Positions 36,301-44,850 of a DNA stretch of 64,000 nucleotides are shown piece by piece. The first letter of the stretch is position 1, and each line of letters opens with the position of its first letter. The notes below the pieces were generated by a model, which ran no database searches, was not told the DNA's origin, and was given only the letters and a program-made list of their open reading frames with translations. The position numbers and the translations under genes are program-made. Source of the DNA: UBA4416 sp964541155 (GTDB lineage: Bacteria; Bacteroidota; Bacteroidia; B-17B0; Aurantibacillaceae). The DNA is taken from positions 218,558-282,557 of the forward strand of contig CAZIPC010000005.1 in NCBI GenBank assembly GCA_964541155.1, given 5' to 3'.

Positions 36301-36506
36301 ATTGTAGTAAACGATGAATTAGCTGGTTGGGATATTTTTACAGTAGTAGGTTGAGAATAACTGTTAATATATAAAAATATAGGCCTATCTTCTAAACCTT
36401 GAGAAATGTCGGGAGCGGTAAACCAAAATGAAGTATCTATTTGAGCATTAACATTTGAAAAAATTGTTAAAATAAACAGATAAATAATTAATCTCTTCTT
36501 TTGCAT
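33393..36506 (-). CDS. Giant PKD adhesin, truncated before its sorting domain
   Basis: A 1037-residue open frame of a secreted adhesin paralogous to that at 28426. Signal peptide 1-22 precedes an IgGFc-binding-like region (about 23-438), four repeats of about 88 residues (motifs ISGIWSTNGFGGF and STGIWSSLGTGTF) and three PKD domains ending VTQIVYDAYGCSDTA. The paralogue has CIDTTQKEILVVL at this point, so the stop replaces a position expected to be Gln, and CAA to TAA would explain it. Without the tail the product could pass the inner membrane but should not be handled by T9SS. A consensus promoter abuts the ATG. Confidence 0.8.
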   Translation of the reverse strand: MQKKRLIIYLFILTIFSNVNAQIDTSFWFTAPDISQGLEDRPIFLYINSYSQPTTVKISQPANSSFTTITKVIPANSIDSVNLTPFISSIENNIANSILNNGIYISSTDKISVLYVIKANSNKEYFSLKGPKALGVDFYIPMQNFWNQVPATSPKSFSSFEIVASENNTTVLITPKTNIIGHVANTSFSITLQKGQTYSCQDTARSASTSLAGSIVSSNKPIAITIQSSGLNQLGCLSSIGDQITNSNFIGTDYIINKGTGSSEKVFILATQNGTQLNINDGNSTTTAFLNYSQNYLYSINQPISYIKSNKPIYVLHVSGFGCKLSGAQIPPFYCAGTSSAAFTRTSSDTLAINLYTRSGFENNFTLNGNASTISSSSFSIVPGTSGTIKSAKIYLPTSIVPVGSHNIITNTGDIFGLGVLNGSSLSGSSYAYVSEFSAYPTINAGSDFTICANGSASLNGFVGGGNISGIWSTNGFGGFSSPSNSLTNIYIPSQLDTTLKPVKLFLTSNGPCPISKDTLLLTVKPSPIVNASIDQIVCSNNSTIYLNGSVLGGASTGIWSSLGTGTFYPNSNILNGNYIPSVTDTANGSVKLILTATNTGICAIERDTMLVTITPAPYVNVGVSNYSVCANNPTLTINGNVGGITNTGKWTTSGNGIFNPSNISLTTNYFPSASDINSGQIKLYLNSTNNANCNQAKDSIIVYFTPSPVVNAGIDLLSCKNNASVVLNGLVSGPTTSGSWIGGNGTYFPNSTVLNATYTPSANEISAGFVNLTLMSTQNGNCNYNSDVVKITYVPKPFANFNFSNVCLNNQTAFIDFSLAGIGTINQWEWAFGDGSVSTNQNPTHIYQSPSTFTTQLVVKNTFGCTDTISKHPTVYPLPNVNFGINRICTGAFLNLIFSDSSNISAPESINQWYWDFGGHGTSNLQNPIQLFPGSGLYNISLIATSNHGCKDTLIKSTTLTPRPEAGFAYSISSGIGVTTNISFIDTSKYSTNWNWNFGDNTAQYNIKNPNNIFYSNGVFIVTQIVYDAYGCSDTA

Positions 36507-36513
36507 AAGTATG

Positions 36514-36545
36514 CAAATGTAAGACCATTTTTAAAACCGTACAAA
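36514..36545 (-). promoter_or_regulatory. Adhesin operon promoter
   Basis: On the minus strand TTTG (36545-36542), 20 bases, TACATTTG (36521-36514). The -7 element ends eight bases before the ATG at 36506, so the transcript would be nearly leaderless. The same 122-base gap holds the divergent tetR promoter. Confidence 0.78.
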
Positions 36546-36576
36546 TTATCTATTGTGTTATTTTTTACAAATCGTA

Positions 36577-36603
36577 CAAGAAACTTGCAGAACTAAAATA
36601 GTT
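36577..36603. promoter_or_regulatory. Candidate TetR-family operator
   Basis: Two neighbouring palindromes, CAAG-AAA-CTTG (36577-36587) and AACTA-AAA-TAGTT (36591-36603), lie between and over the -33 and -7 elements of the tetR promoter. The heptamer CGTACAA also occurs twice, at 36538 and 36573. This is a plausible site for autoregulation by the adjacent TetR protein, not a demonstrated one. Confidence 0.4.
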
Positions 36604-36615
36604 TTCTTAGTTTTG
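36584..36615 (+). promoter_or_regulatory. tetR-efflux operon promoter
   Basis: CTTG (36584-36587, three of four bases), 20 bases, TAGTTTTG (36608-36615), a consensus -7. The leader before the ATG at 36629 would be about eight bases. Confidence 0.65.
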
Positions 36616-36628
36616 AGCCGATTTAAAA

Positions 36629-37237
36629 ATGGAGCCTCAAGAAAAAATATTAAAAATATCTTTAGAACTTTTTTTTAAGTACGGAATTAAGCGTGTAACA
36701 ATGGACGATATTGCCAAAGAGTTATGCATGTCCAAAAAAACAATTTATCAATTTTATAAAGAAAAAGACGATTTAGTTAATCAGCTTTGTGAAATTGAAA
36801 TGTTGAAACAGGAAAAAATTTTTGAAGATATTTCCTCTCAATCCATTGATCCTATCCATGAAATTATTTTACTCTCAAATAAATTAAGAGAGATGATGCA
36901 GTGTATCAATCCCATATTTTTTGAAGATTTAAAGAAATTTTATCCAAATGCGTTTGAACAAATTCAAAAATTTAAAAAAAATTGTGCTTATAAAGATATT
37001 GTTAGAAATATTAAAAAAGGAAAGGAGCAAGGGTATTATCAATCTGATATTGATGAGGAATTTGTTGCTGCGTACAGGATGTCTCAAATAGATATGTTGA
37101 TGTTTGGAAATTATTTTTCGTTTGAGAAAATCAGTTTTACTCAATCTCATCAACTTTTGCTTGATATGTTTATTTATGGGATTTGTACGTTAAAGGGGCA
37201 TAAATTAATAAATGAGTATAAAAAAATAAAAGAATAA
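36629..37237 (+). CDS. TetR/AcrR-family transcriptional regulator
   Basis: DNA-binding protein of 202 residues. The N-terminal helix-turn-helix reads RVTMDDIAKELCMSKKTIYQFYKEKD (about 21-46), the typical TetR pattern; the rest is an alpha-helical ligand and dimerisation domain without recognisable specificity. The tolC-type gene follows 16 bases later, so it is very probably the local repressor of the efflux system, and its promoter overlaps palindromes that could be its operator. Confidence 0.9.
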   Translation: MEPQEKILKISLELFFKYGIKRVTMDDIAKELCMSKKTIYQFYKEKDDLVNQLCEIEMLKQEKIFEDISSQSIDPIHEIILLSNKLREMMQCINPIFFEDLKKFYPNAFEQIQKFKKNCAYKDIVRNIKKGKEQGYYQSDIDEEFVAAYRMSQIDMLMFGNYFSFEKISFTQSHQLLLDMFIYGICTLKGHKLINEYKKIKE

Positions 37238-37253
37238 TAAACCATCATATACT

Positions 37254-38618
37254 ATGAATAAAATCAAAAAATACACATTACTCGTTGCTTTTTCGATAAT
37301 GTTGTTTAATATAAAAGCACAAGAAACAAAATCTAATTCATTTAGTTTACAGCAATCAATAGATTATGCTATTAAAAACAGTCCTAGTTATTTAAATGCT
37401 GAGTTAGATTTAAAAAATTCGATTTATAAACGTAATGAGATTACAGGAGCCGGATTGCCTCAAATTACAGGTAGTTTTGATTTTAAGGATTACTTTCAGT
37501 TACCTACATCTGTTATACCACTTTCGGCTTTTAGTCCTTTAGCACCTAGCGGTCTTTATCAAGCTGTTAGATTTGGAACTCAATATAACGCAACTACAGG
37601 ATTAAATGTATCTCAATTATTATTTAGTAGTGATTATATATTTGGGTTAAAAGCTTCTAAAGAATTTATTAATTTATCTAAAATTAGTATTACTCGAAGT
37701 AAATCAGAATTAGTAGCTCAGGTTACTAAAGCATATTACAGTGTTATTATAAATAAAGAACGCTTAAAATTACTCGAAGCTAATATTATTAAACTTAAAA
37801 AAACACTTGATGATGCAAAAGCAATTAATGAACAAGGATTAATTGAGCAAATTGATGTTCAGAGGTTAGAAGTTGCATTTAATAATTTAAATACAGAAAA
37901 AAATAAAGTAGAAAATTTAATTTATTTATCTGAAAATTTATTGAAATTTCAGATGGGTTACAAATTATCTGACTCAATTTCACTTTCAGATAGTTTGACG
38001 ATAAATGAAACTGAGGAATTTAGTGTTAGTAAAATTAACATAACTAACCGACCAGAATATAAATTGTTGCAAGCACAACAGAAATTATATGATTTAGATG
38101 TTAAACGTTTAAAGTGGGGCTATTTACCAACAATTGCGGCATATGGCAGCTACCAGTATAATACTTATCGTTTAACTGCTAACGTGTTCACTAATGATAA
38201 AAATAATGCTATCAAACAATGGTACGATATGTCTTTATTAGGAGTAACTATGAATTTAAATGTTTTTGATGGACTACAAAGACATTACAAAATACAGCAA
38301 GCAAAAATTACTTCACAAAAAAACTTAAATAATTTAAAAAATCTTGAAATGGCTTCAGAGTTAGAAGCTAGTGTTGCAAGTATTTCATATTCAAATGCGG
38401 TATCAACTTTACAAGCTCAAAAGCGAAACATGGATTTAGCTAAAAATATTTATAATGTTTCTCAAAAAAAATATGAGCAAGGCGTGGGGAGTAATTTAGA
38501 AGTGATAAATGCACAAACTTCGTTAAAAGAAGCAGAAACAAATTACTTTAACGCTGTTTATGACATGTTAGTAAATAAAGTAGACTATTTAAAAGCAACA
38601 GGAACATTAGTTAAATAA
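37254..38618 (+). CDS. TolC-family outer-membrane efflux protein
   Basis: Outer-membrane channel component of 454 residues. Signal peptide 1-22 (KYTLLVAFSIMLFNIKAQ) is followed by SLQQSIDYAIKNSPSYLNAELDL, the standard TolC/OEP start, long paired coiled-coil helices and the second repeat with YEQGVGSNLEVINAQTSLKEAE. It would join the membrane-fusion protein and RND pump encoded directly downstream into a tripartite exporter. Confidence 0.9.
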   Translation: MNKIKKYTLLVAFSIMLFNIKAQETKSNSFSLQQSIDYAIKNSPSYLNAELDLKNSIYKRNEITGAGLPQITGSFDFKDYFQLPTSVIPLSAFSPLAPSGLYQAVRFGTQYNATTGLNVSQLLFSSDYIFGLKASKEFINLSKISITRSKSELVAQVTKAYYSVIINKERLKLLEANIIKLKKTLDDAKAINEQGLIEQIDVQRLEVAFNNLNTEKNKVENLIYLSENLLKFQMGYKLSDSISLSDSLTINETEEFSVSKINITNRPEYKLLQAQQKLYDLDVKRLKWGYLPTIAAYGSYQYNTYRLTANVFTNDKNNAIKQWYDMSLLGVTMNLNVFDGLQRHYKIQQAKITSQKNLNNLKNLEMASELEASVASISYSNAVSTLQAQKRNMDLAKNIYNVSQKKYEQGVGSNLEVINAQTSLKEAETNYFNAVYDMLVNKVDYLKATGTLVK

Positions 38619-38651
38619 AAAATAAACAAAAAAAATAAATAAAAAATATAT

Positions 38652-39752
38652 ATGAAAAATACAATTTTATTCATCGTGATTACTTCTATAATTGCAGCTT
38701 GTAGTGCACCAGATAAAAAAGCTGAATTAGAAAAATTAAGAACACAAAAAGCAGCATTAGAAACACAAATAGCAACTTTAGAAGAAGAGTTAGCAAAATC
38801 AGATACAACAAAAGAGAAATTATTAGATGTAATAGCACTACCGCTTACATCTCAAATTTTTAAAACATATATTGAAGTGCAGGGAAGAGTAGACGCAGAC
38901 GAGAATGTTTCTTTATCTTCAGAAATGCCTGGAACTTTAACAAAAATAAATGTTAAAGTTGGAGATGAAGTTGTAAAAGGACAAGTTTTAGCTGAAACAG
39001 ATGCTAGAGCAATACAGCAACAAATTTCTGATTTGCAAACGAATTTAGACTTAGTGAGTCAATTGTATGAAAAACAAAAAGCACTTTGGAATCAAAAAAT
39101 CGGAACAGAAATACAATTTCTTCAAGCAAAAACTCAAAAAGAAAGCATGGATAAAAAAATGGCTACTTTACAAGAACAGCTTAGAATGAGTAAAATAGTA
39201 TCTCCTATTAATGGAACTGTTGATGCTGTTAATATTAAAATAGGTCAAGCTATTGCGCCTGGAATACCAGCTATTAATGTAGTTAATTTTTCTAATTTAA
39301 AAGTAAAAGCAGATGTAGCAGAAAGTTATTCAACAAGAGTTAAAAAAGGCAACGAGGTGTTGATTATTTTTCCTGATATGAAAGACTCTGTTAATTCTAA
39401 AGTTAATTATGCTGCACGTGCAATTAATAATTTAACCAGAACATTTGGTGTTGAGGTTTTATTGGATAACACTAAAGAATATCATCCTAATATGGTAGCT
39501 AAATTAAAAATAAATGATTATCAATCCGCAACGCCTAAAATAGTGTTGCCAATTAAATTTATTCAAAAAGGTACAAATGAAAATTTTGTTTTACTCGCAG
39601 TGGATAATAAAGTAATTAAAAAGTCTGTTATTATTTCACATGAATATAATGGTTTAGCTGAGGTTTCTGAAGGATTAAAAGAAGGAGATTTATTGATTAC
39701 TGAAGGATATGACTTAATTAATGAAGGAGATAAAGTAAATGTAAAGAAATAA
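38652..39752 (+). CDS. RND efflux periplasmic adaptor lipoprotein
   Basis: Membrane-fusion protein of 366 residues. The lipobox IIAACS places the lipidated Cys at about residue 17. A coiled-coil region (AELEKLRTQKAALETQIATL) lies near the start, then the lipoyl-like hybrid motif PGTLTKINVKVGDEVVKGQVLAETD, a hairpin and a second lipoyl half VDAVNIKIGQAIAPG. The final beta domain reads SEGLKEGDLLITEGYDLINEGDKV. It bridges the TolC-type channel and the RND pump. Confidence 0.9.
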   Translation: MKNTILFIVITSIIAACSAPDKKAELEKLRTQKAALETQIATLEEELAKSDTTKEKLLDVIALPLTSQIFKTYIEVQGRVDADENVSLSSEMPGTLTKINVKVGDEVVKGQVLAETDARAIQQQISDLQTNLDLVSQLYEKQKALWNQKIGTEIQFLQAKTQKESMDKKMATLQEQLRMSKIVSPINGTVDAVNIKIGQAIAPGIPAINVVNFSNLKVKADVAESYSTRVKKGNEVLIIFPDMKDSVNSKVNYAARAINNLTRTFGVEVLLDNTKEYHPNMVAKLKINDYQSATPKIVLPIKFIQKGTNENFVLLAVDNKVIKKSVIISHEYNGLAEVSEGLKEGDLLITEGYDLINEGDKVNVKK

Positions 39753-39798
39753 ATATTTACAAATAGTTTTACAAATAATTTTCTAAACTAAAAATAAT

Positions 39799-42700
39799 AT
39801 GTTAGATAAAATAAAAGAATTTAAACCCTCAAGCTGGGCAATTGACAATAAAATGACAATCTATTTGATTACCATTTTTATTTCTCTTGCAGGTATCATG
39901 GCATATAACTCTTTACCAAAAGAACAGTTTCCTGATATCACAGTGCCTACAATATATATCAATACAATTAATGGCGGAAACTCTCCTACTAATATTGAAA
40001 ATACCATAACAAAACCTATAGAAAAACGTTTAAAAGGGATTTCTGGTATAAAAAAATTTAATAGTACCTCGTTGCAGGATGTATCTGTTATTGTAGTTGA
40101 ATTTCATACTAATGTAAAAGTTGAGGTAGCAAAGCAAAAAGTAAAAGATGCTGTAGATGAAGCTCGCGCTGATATGCCAGCAACTTTAACTAGAGAGCCT
40201 ATGATAAAGGAAATAGCTTTTTCTGAAATTCCAATTATGTATATCAACGTAGCTGGCAAGTATGATTTAAAACAACTTAAAAAATATGCCGAAGACTTAC
40301 AAGATAGAGTGGAGGGATTAAAAGAGATAAATGAAGTAAAATTAGTTGGAGCTTTAGATAGAGAAATTCAGGTTAATATAGATGCTTATAAATTACAAGC
40401 TTCGCAGTTATCATTAACAGATATTCAACGCGCTATTGCACAAGAAAATTTAACAATATCTGGAGGAACCATTCCGTTAAATGGTATGAAGCCCACTTTG
40501 AGTATTAAAAGTGAATTTAAATCTCCAAAAGAAATAGAAAATATTGTTGTTACATCTGCATCTGGCGCCAGATTGTTTATAAAAGATATAGCAACAGTAG
40601 TAGATGGATTTAAGGAACAAGAAAGTTATTCAAGTTCAAATGGTAAAAATGTAATTACATTAAATGTTGTAAAACGTTCAGGCGAAAATTTAATTGATGC
40701 AGCTGATAAAATTGAAGGAATTATAGCTGAAATGAAAAAAACAGAATTCCCTCAAGGGCTTGATATTACTATTAGTGGAGATCAAAGTGATAAAACAAAA
40801 TCATCATTAACAGATCTAATTAATACTATTATTATTGGTTTTATATTAGTAACAGTTGTATTAATGTTTTTCATGGGAGTAACTAACGCTTTATTCGTTG
40901 CTCTTTCAGTTCCTTTATCAATGTTTATTGCTTTTTTAATAATGCCTAGCATAGGTTTTTCTTTTAACATGATTGTATTATTTTCATTTATTCTTGCCTT
41001 AGGAATAGTTGTAGATGACGCAATTGTAGTTATAGAAAATACACACCGTATTTTTGATAACGGAAAATTAGATATTAAAATAGCAGCTAAAAGAGCTGTA
41101 GGAGAAGTTTTTATGCCTGTATTATCAGGTACTATAACAACACTTGCTCCATTTATTCCATTAGTTTTTTGGCAAGGTATAATAGGTAAATTCATGTATT
41201 TTTTACCAGTTACTTTAATTATTTCTTTACTAGCTTCTTTATTTGTTGCTTATATTATTAATCCTGTGTTTGCTGTAGATTTTATGAAATCTCACGAAGA
41301 AGAAAGTAAAGAACATGGAAAAATATCTAAGAAAGCTCGTTTACAATTAATAATTTATGGCTTAGTAGCATTATTTTCTTATCTAACTGGTCATTATGCA
41401 GTTGCTAATTTTACAGTATTTTTAGCATTTTTCTTAGTATTAAATCGTTTATGGTTGTATAAAGTAATTGAAGCATGGCAGTTTACTATTTGGCCTAATT
41501 TTGTAAAACGTTATGTTAAGCTATTAGAATGGTTTTTACGTAAGCCATGGAGACCATTACTTTATGTGGTTATATTATTTGTTTTTTCGATTGTTTTATT
41601 TGCTATCCGAAAACCTAAAGTGGTATTTTTTCCAAATGGAGATCCTAATAATGTATATGTGTATGTTAAATTACCTGAAGGAACGGACCCAAAAATTACT
41701 AATGATGTAATGCGTAAAGTAGAGGCAAAAGTGGAGACTATTATAGGAAAAAACAACCCATTAGTGGAGTCTATGATTACAAATGTTACAATTGGTACTA
41801 CAGATCCTCGAGATGGAGATCAAAATTCATATCCTAATAGAGGGAAAATAGCAATTGCTTTTGTTGAGTTTGAAAAACGAGATGGAGAATCTACGACAAC
41901 ATATTTACAAGGATTGCAAGCTTTAAACTGGGATATACCAGGAGCAGATATTGTTGTAAATAAAGAACAAAGTGGCCCGCCAACACCTAAGCCAATTAGT
42001 ATCGAAATTATTGGAGAAGATTTTAAAGACTTAATTAAAAATTCTGATGACTTAAGAAAATTTATTACAGATGCCAAAATACCAGGTGTGGTTAGCTTAA
42101 AATCAGATTTTGTGAATAACAAACCCGAAATAGTTTTTGATATTGACAGAGAAAGAGCTCTTAGAGAAGGATTGTCTACGTATCAATTAGCTATGGAAAT
42201 TCGCGGCGCTGTTTATGGCGTTGAGGCCACAAAATTTAGAGATGTTGATGATGAATATCCTGTACAATTACGTTATAATTTTGATCAAAGAATTGATATC
42301 GAAACTATTCGTAATTTAAAAATAAGTTACAGAGATATGAATATGGGAGGTATGGTTAGAAGTGTTCCAATTTCTGCAGTTTGTGATATACGTTATGATT
42401 ATACATATGCTGGTATAAAACGTAAAAATAATAAACGTGTGATTACTTTATCTTCTGAAATTAAAGATGGATTTAATCCAAATGATGTTGTTGCTAAAAT
42501 CGAAAGAGTTATGAAAGACTATAAAAAGTCTGGCGACGTAGTTATCAAATTTGCAGGAGATAAAGAAGAACAACAAGCTACCATGAGCTTTTTGGGTAAT
42601 GCTATGTTAACGGCAATAGGTTTAATGTTATTGGTATTAGTGGGTTTATTTAATTCATTAGGCAAACCATTAATTATTTTGTCTGAAATTATATTTAGTA

Positions 42701-43263
42701 TAGTAGGTGTATTAATTGGTGTATCTGTATTTAAAATGGATATGAGTATCGTAATGACAGGTATAGGTATTATTGCCTTAGGAGGTATTGTTGTACGAAA
42801 TGGTATCCTATTAGTTGAGTTTGCTGAGTTTGCAAGAGAAGGAGGTATGAATTTATATGATGCAACTGTTGAAGCAGGTCGTACACGTATGACACCTGTT
42901 ATTTTAACAGCCACGGCAGCAATATTAGGGTTAATTCCTTTAGCTGTTGGATTAAATATTAATTTTGAATCATTACTATCTTCTGGAAATCCTCACATTT
43001 TCTTTGGTGGAGATAATGTTGCATTTTTTGGGCCATTAAGCTGGACTATGATATTTGGTTTATTGTTTGCAACAGTATTAACATTATTATTAATACCTTC
43101 TATGTATTTAATAACAGAAAGACTTAAACGTAAATCAATTATTATATTAAATCATTTTGAATTACCAACAGCAATTATGTATGTGCCATTTTTAATTTTA
43201 ATACTAAGATTAATTCTATTTCTTCAGAAAAAGAAATTAGATTATGGTAATTTAGATAGATAA
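39799..43263 (+). CDS. RND efflux transporter permease
   Basis: Inner-membrane proton-driven pump of 1154 residues in the AcrB/HAE family. TM4 carries the paired Asp of the proton relay (LALGIVVDDAIVVIENTHR). Between TM6 and the second half is an extra hydrophobic stretch (ARLQLIIYGLVALFSYLTGH and NFTVFLAFFLVLNRLWLY), and a hydrophobic C-terminal tail follows TM12 (IMYVPFLILILRLILFL). Such insertions are frequent in Bacteroidota pumps. Substrates are unknown. A strong terminator follows 14 bases after the stop. Confidence 0.93.
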   Translation: MLDKIKEFKPSSWAIDNKMTIYLITIFISLAGIMAYNSLPKEQFPDITVPTIYINTINGGNSPTNIENTITKPIEKRLKGISGIKKFNSTSLQDVSVIVVEFHTNVKVEVAKQKVKDAVDEARADMPATLTREPMIKEIAFSEIPIMYINVAGKYDLKQLKKYAEDLQDRVEGLKEINEVKLVGALDREIQVNIDAYKLQASQLSLTDIQRAIAQENLTISGGTIPLNGMKPTLSIKSEFKSPKEIENIVVTSASGARLFIKDIATVVDGFKEQESYSSSNGKNVITLNVVKRSGENLIDAADKIEGIIAEMKKTEFPQGLDITISGDQSDKTKSSLTDLINTIIIGFILVTVVLMFFMGVTNALFVALSVPLSMFIAFLIMPSIGFSFNMIVLFSFILALGIVVDDAIVVIENTHRIFDNGKLDIKIAAKRAVGEVFMPVLSGTITTLAPFIPLVFWQGIIGKFMYFLPVTLIISLLASLFVAYIINPVFAVDFMKSHEEESKEHGKISKKARLQLIIYGLVALFSYLTGHYAVANFTVFLAFFLVLNRLWLYKVIEAWQFTIWPNFVKRYVKLLEWFLRKPWRPLLYVVILFVFSIVLFAIRKPKVVFFPNGDPNNVYVYVKLPEGTDPKITNDVMRKVEAKVETIIGKNNPLVESMITNVTIGTTDPRDGDQNSYPNRGKIAIAFVEFEKRDGESTTTYLQGLQALNWDIPGADIVVNKEQSGPPTPKPISIEIIGEDFKDLIKNSDDLRKFITDAKIPGVVSLKSDFVNNKPEIVFDIDRERALREGLSTYQLAMEIRGAVYGVEATKFRDVDDEYPVQLRYNFDQRIDIETIRNLKISYRDMNMGGMVRSVPISAVCDIRYDYTYAGIKRKNNKRVITLSSEIKDGFNPNDVVAKIERVMKDYKKSGDVVIKFAGDKEEQQATMSFLGNAMLTAIGLMLLVLVGLFNSLGKPLIILSEIIFSIVGVLIGVSVFKMDMSIVMTGIGIIALGGIVVRNGILLVEFAEFAREGGMNLYDATVEAGRTRMTPVILTATAAILGLIPLAVGLNINFESLLSSGNPHIFFGGDNVAFFGPLSWTMIFGLLFATVLTLLLIPSMYLITERLKRKSIIILNHFELPTAIMYVPFLILILRLILFLQKKKLDYGNLDR

Positions 43264-43277
43264 AGAATTTATTCTTT

Positions 43278-43311
43278 AATAATAAAAGGGGCAAGTTCCC
43301 CTTTTATTATT
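43278..43311 (+). terminator. Intrinsic terminator of the tetR-efflux operon
   Basis: Perfect 14-bp stem, AATAATAAAAGGGG (43278-43291), loop CAAGTT, CCCCTTTTATTATT (43298-43311), which extends further through flanking A/T bases. Confidence 0.92.
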
Positions 43312-43394
43312 AATAATTCTTATTTGATTATTATATAAATCTGAAAGTTTAAATTAGCTTATTTATTTTGTATAGTTTTTAAATCAAAAAATAT

Positions 43395-43637
43395 ATGAAC
43401 TCTTTAAAATGGTATAAAAGCAAACGTAAAGTTGATGATGCTTTATCTGTGATGTTAGTTAACGATATTAAAACTTACTACGATAAAGAAACAGTAACTG
43501 ATCAAACTAAATTATATACTGCATTAGGAAACTATTATATTAAAACTACAAATTTTAATCGCTTATTGCCTTATCTTGCAGGAACTGTGTTTGAAGAATG
43601 TGAAAAGCCTGCTAGAAAAAATTTATCACCTTTGTAG
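43395..43637 (+). CDS. Small hypothetical protein
   Basis: An 80-residue protein without recognisable family. It is polar and helical (SKRKVDDALSVMLVNDIKTYY, then KLYTALGNYYIKT) with a short hydrophobic stretch RLLPYLAGTVFEE near the end; no signal peptide. It stands alone after the efflux-operon terminator, convergent with bshA with 42 bases between the stop codons. A weak TATTTTG-like element lies about 35 bases upstream. I regard it as a real but uncharacterised gene because it fills a gap and has normal codon use. Confidence 0.5.
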   Translation: MNSLKWYKSKRKVDDALSVMLVNDIKTYYDKETVTDQTKLYTALGNYYIKTTNFNRLLPYLAGTVFEECEKPARKNLSPL

Positions 43638-43679
43638 TTAAATACTTCATCTTTCTTTACTTTTTTTTTGACAGTATAA

Positions 43680-44810
43680 TTAAGACCCAGCTTTGATTGT
43701 ATCTTCATATAGTTTTTCATACATCGGTAATACATTTTCAATATCAAACTTTTTTGCCTGATTAAAGGCATTTTGTTTAAATTTCAAAAATTCTTCTTCA
43801 TTAGATAATAGTCTAATCGTATTACTAGCCATATCTTCATAATCGCCTACATTGCTCATATAACCTGTTTTACCATGTACATTTAATTCTGGAATTCCTC
43901 CTGTATTAGATGATATAACTGGTATTTTTAAGGCCATTGCTTCTAGGGCAGATAAGCCAAAACTTTCTGTTTCTGATGGTAAAATAAAAACATCAGCAAT
44001 ACTTAAAATATCTTTTGGATTTGCAATTTTCCCTACTGAGATAATGTCATTACATGTTTGTAATTCTCTACACAATTTATCTATAGCAGGTCTTTCTGGA
44101 CCATCACCAACCAAAATTAATTTACAAGGAATTGTTTTTCTGACAATATCAAATACACGCAAAACATCATCTACACGTTTTACTTTTCTAAAATTTGATA
44201 CATGTATTAAAATTTTTTCACTAGGGCTAGCGTAGTTTTTGCGATGTATTATTTCAGTTGGATGTTGGTACTCTTCAATTTTTATAAAATTTGGAATTAC
44301 TTTAATGTCATTAGCAATCTTAAAAGTTTTTAGTGTATCTTTTCTTAAACTTTCTGATACTGATGTGATAGCATTACTTTTATTTAAAGAAAAGAAAATT
44401 ACTGGTTCAAATGAAGGATCTTGCCCAACTAGTGTAATATCAGTGCCATGAAGAGTGGTGATATAGGGTAATTTTATTTTTTTTGATTTTAAAATTTGCT
44501 GTGCCAAATAAGCTACAGATGCATGAGGTATGGCATAATGAACATGTAAAATATCTAACCTTTCATAAATAGCTACATCAACAATTTTACTTGCCAAAAC
44601 ACTTTCATAAGGTTGGTAATCAAATAAAGGGTAATCATTTACATTTACTTCATGATAAAATAAATTCTCATTAAATTGATTTAATCTAAATGGTTGAGAG
44701 TAAGTAATAAAATGTACTTTATGACCTTTATGGGCTAACTCAATACCTAATTCTGTGGCAACAACACCACTTCCTCCAAATGTTGGATAGCAAACAATTC
44801 CTATATTCAT
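43680..44810 (-). CDS. bshA: N-acetyl-alpha-D-glucosaminyl L-malate synthase BshA
   Basis: GT4 glycosyltransferase of 376 residues catalysing the first step of bacillithiol synthesis: UDP-GlcNAc plus L-malate. It begins MNIGIVCYPTFGGSGVVATELG, typical of BshA, and continues with VHYAIPHASVAYLAQ, LHGTDITLVG, GDGPERPAI and the donor motif LPSETESFGLSALEAMAL. Its presence indicates that the organism uses bacillithiol as low-molecular-weight thiol, which fits the OsmC, thioredoxin and rhodanese operon at 6683-8348. It follows the M16 protease gene by 40 bases. Confidence 0.92.
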   Translation of the reverse strand: MNIGIVCYPTFGGSGVVATELGIELAHKGHKVHFITYSQPFRLNQFNENLFYHEVNVNDYPLFDYQPYESVLASKIVDVAIYERLDILHVHYAIPHASVAYLAQQILKSKKIKLPYITTLHGTDITLVGQDPSFEPVIFFSLNKSNAITSVSESLRKDTLKTFKIANDIKVIPNFIKIEEYQHPTEIIHRKNYASPSEKILIHVSNFRKVKRVDDVLRVFDIVRKTIPCKLILVGDGPERPAIDKLCRELQTCNDIISVGKIANPKDILSIADVFILPSETESFGLSALEAMALKIPVISSNTGGIPELNVHGKTGYMSNVGDYEDMASNTIRLLSNEEEFLKFKQNAFNQAKKFDIENVLPMYEKLYEDTIKAGS

Positions 44811-44850
44811 TTTTTAATTTGATGTGTCATTAATGAGTTAATCATTTTGT

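Noticed and set aside
28426..36506. CRISPR-like or tandem DNA repeat array within the adhesin genes
   Set aside because: Periodicity is at protein level (about 88 residues, coding) with divergent nucleotide sequence, no spacers and no cas genes.
40782..42914. Long open frames on the minus strand opposite the RND pump gene (100-137 codons)
   Set aside because: They are antisense to a clear, full-length RND gene. Their composition (runs of Ile, Thr, Asn, Pro) is what the reverse strand of membrane-helix codons produces. No promoter or family motif is seen.
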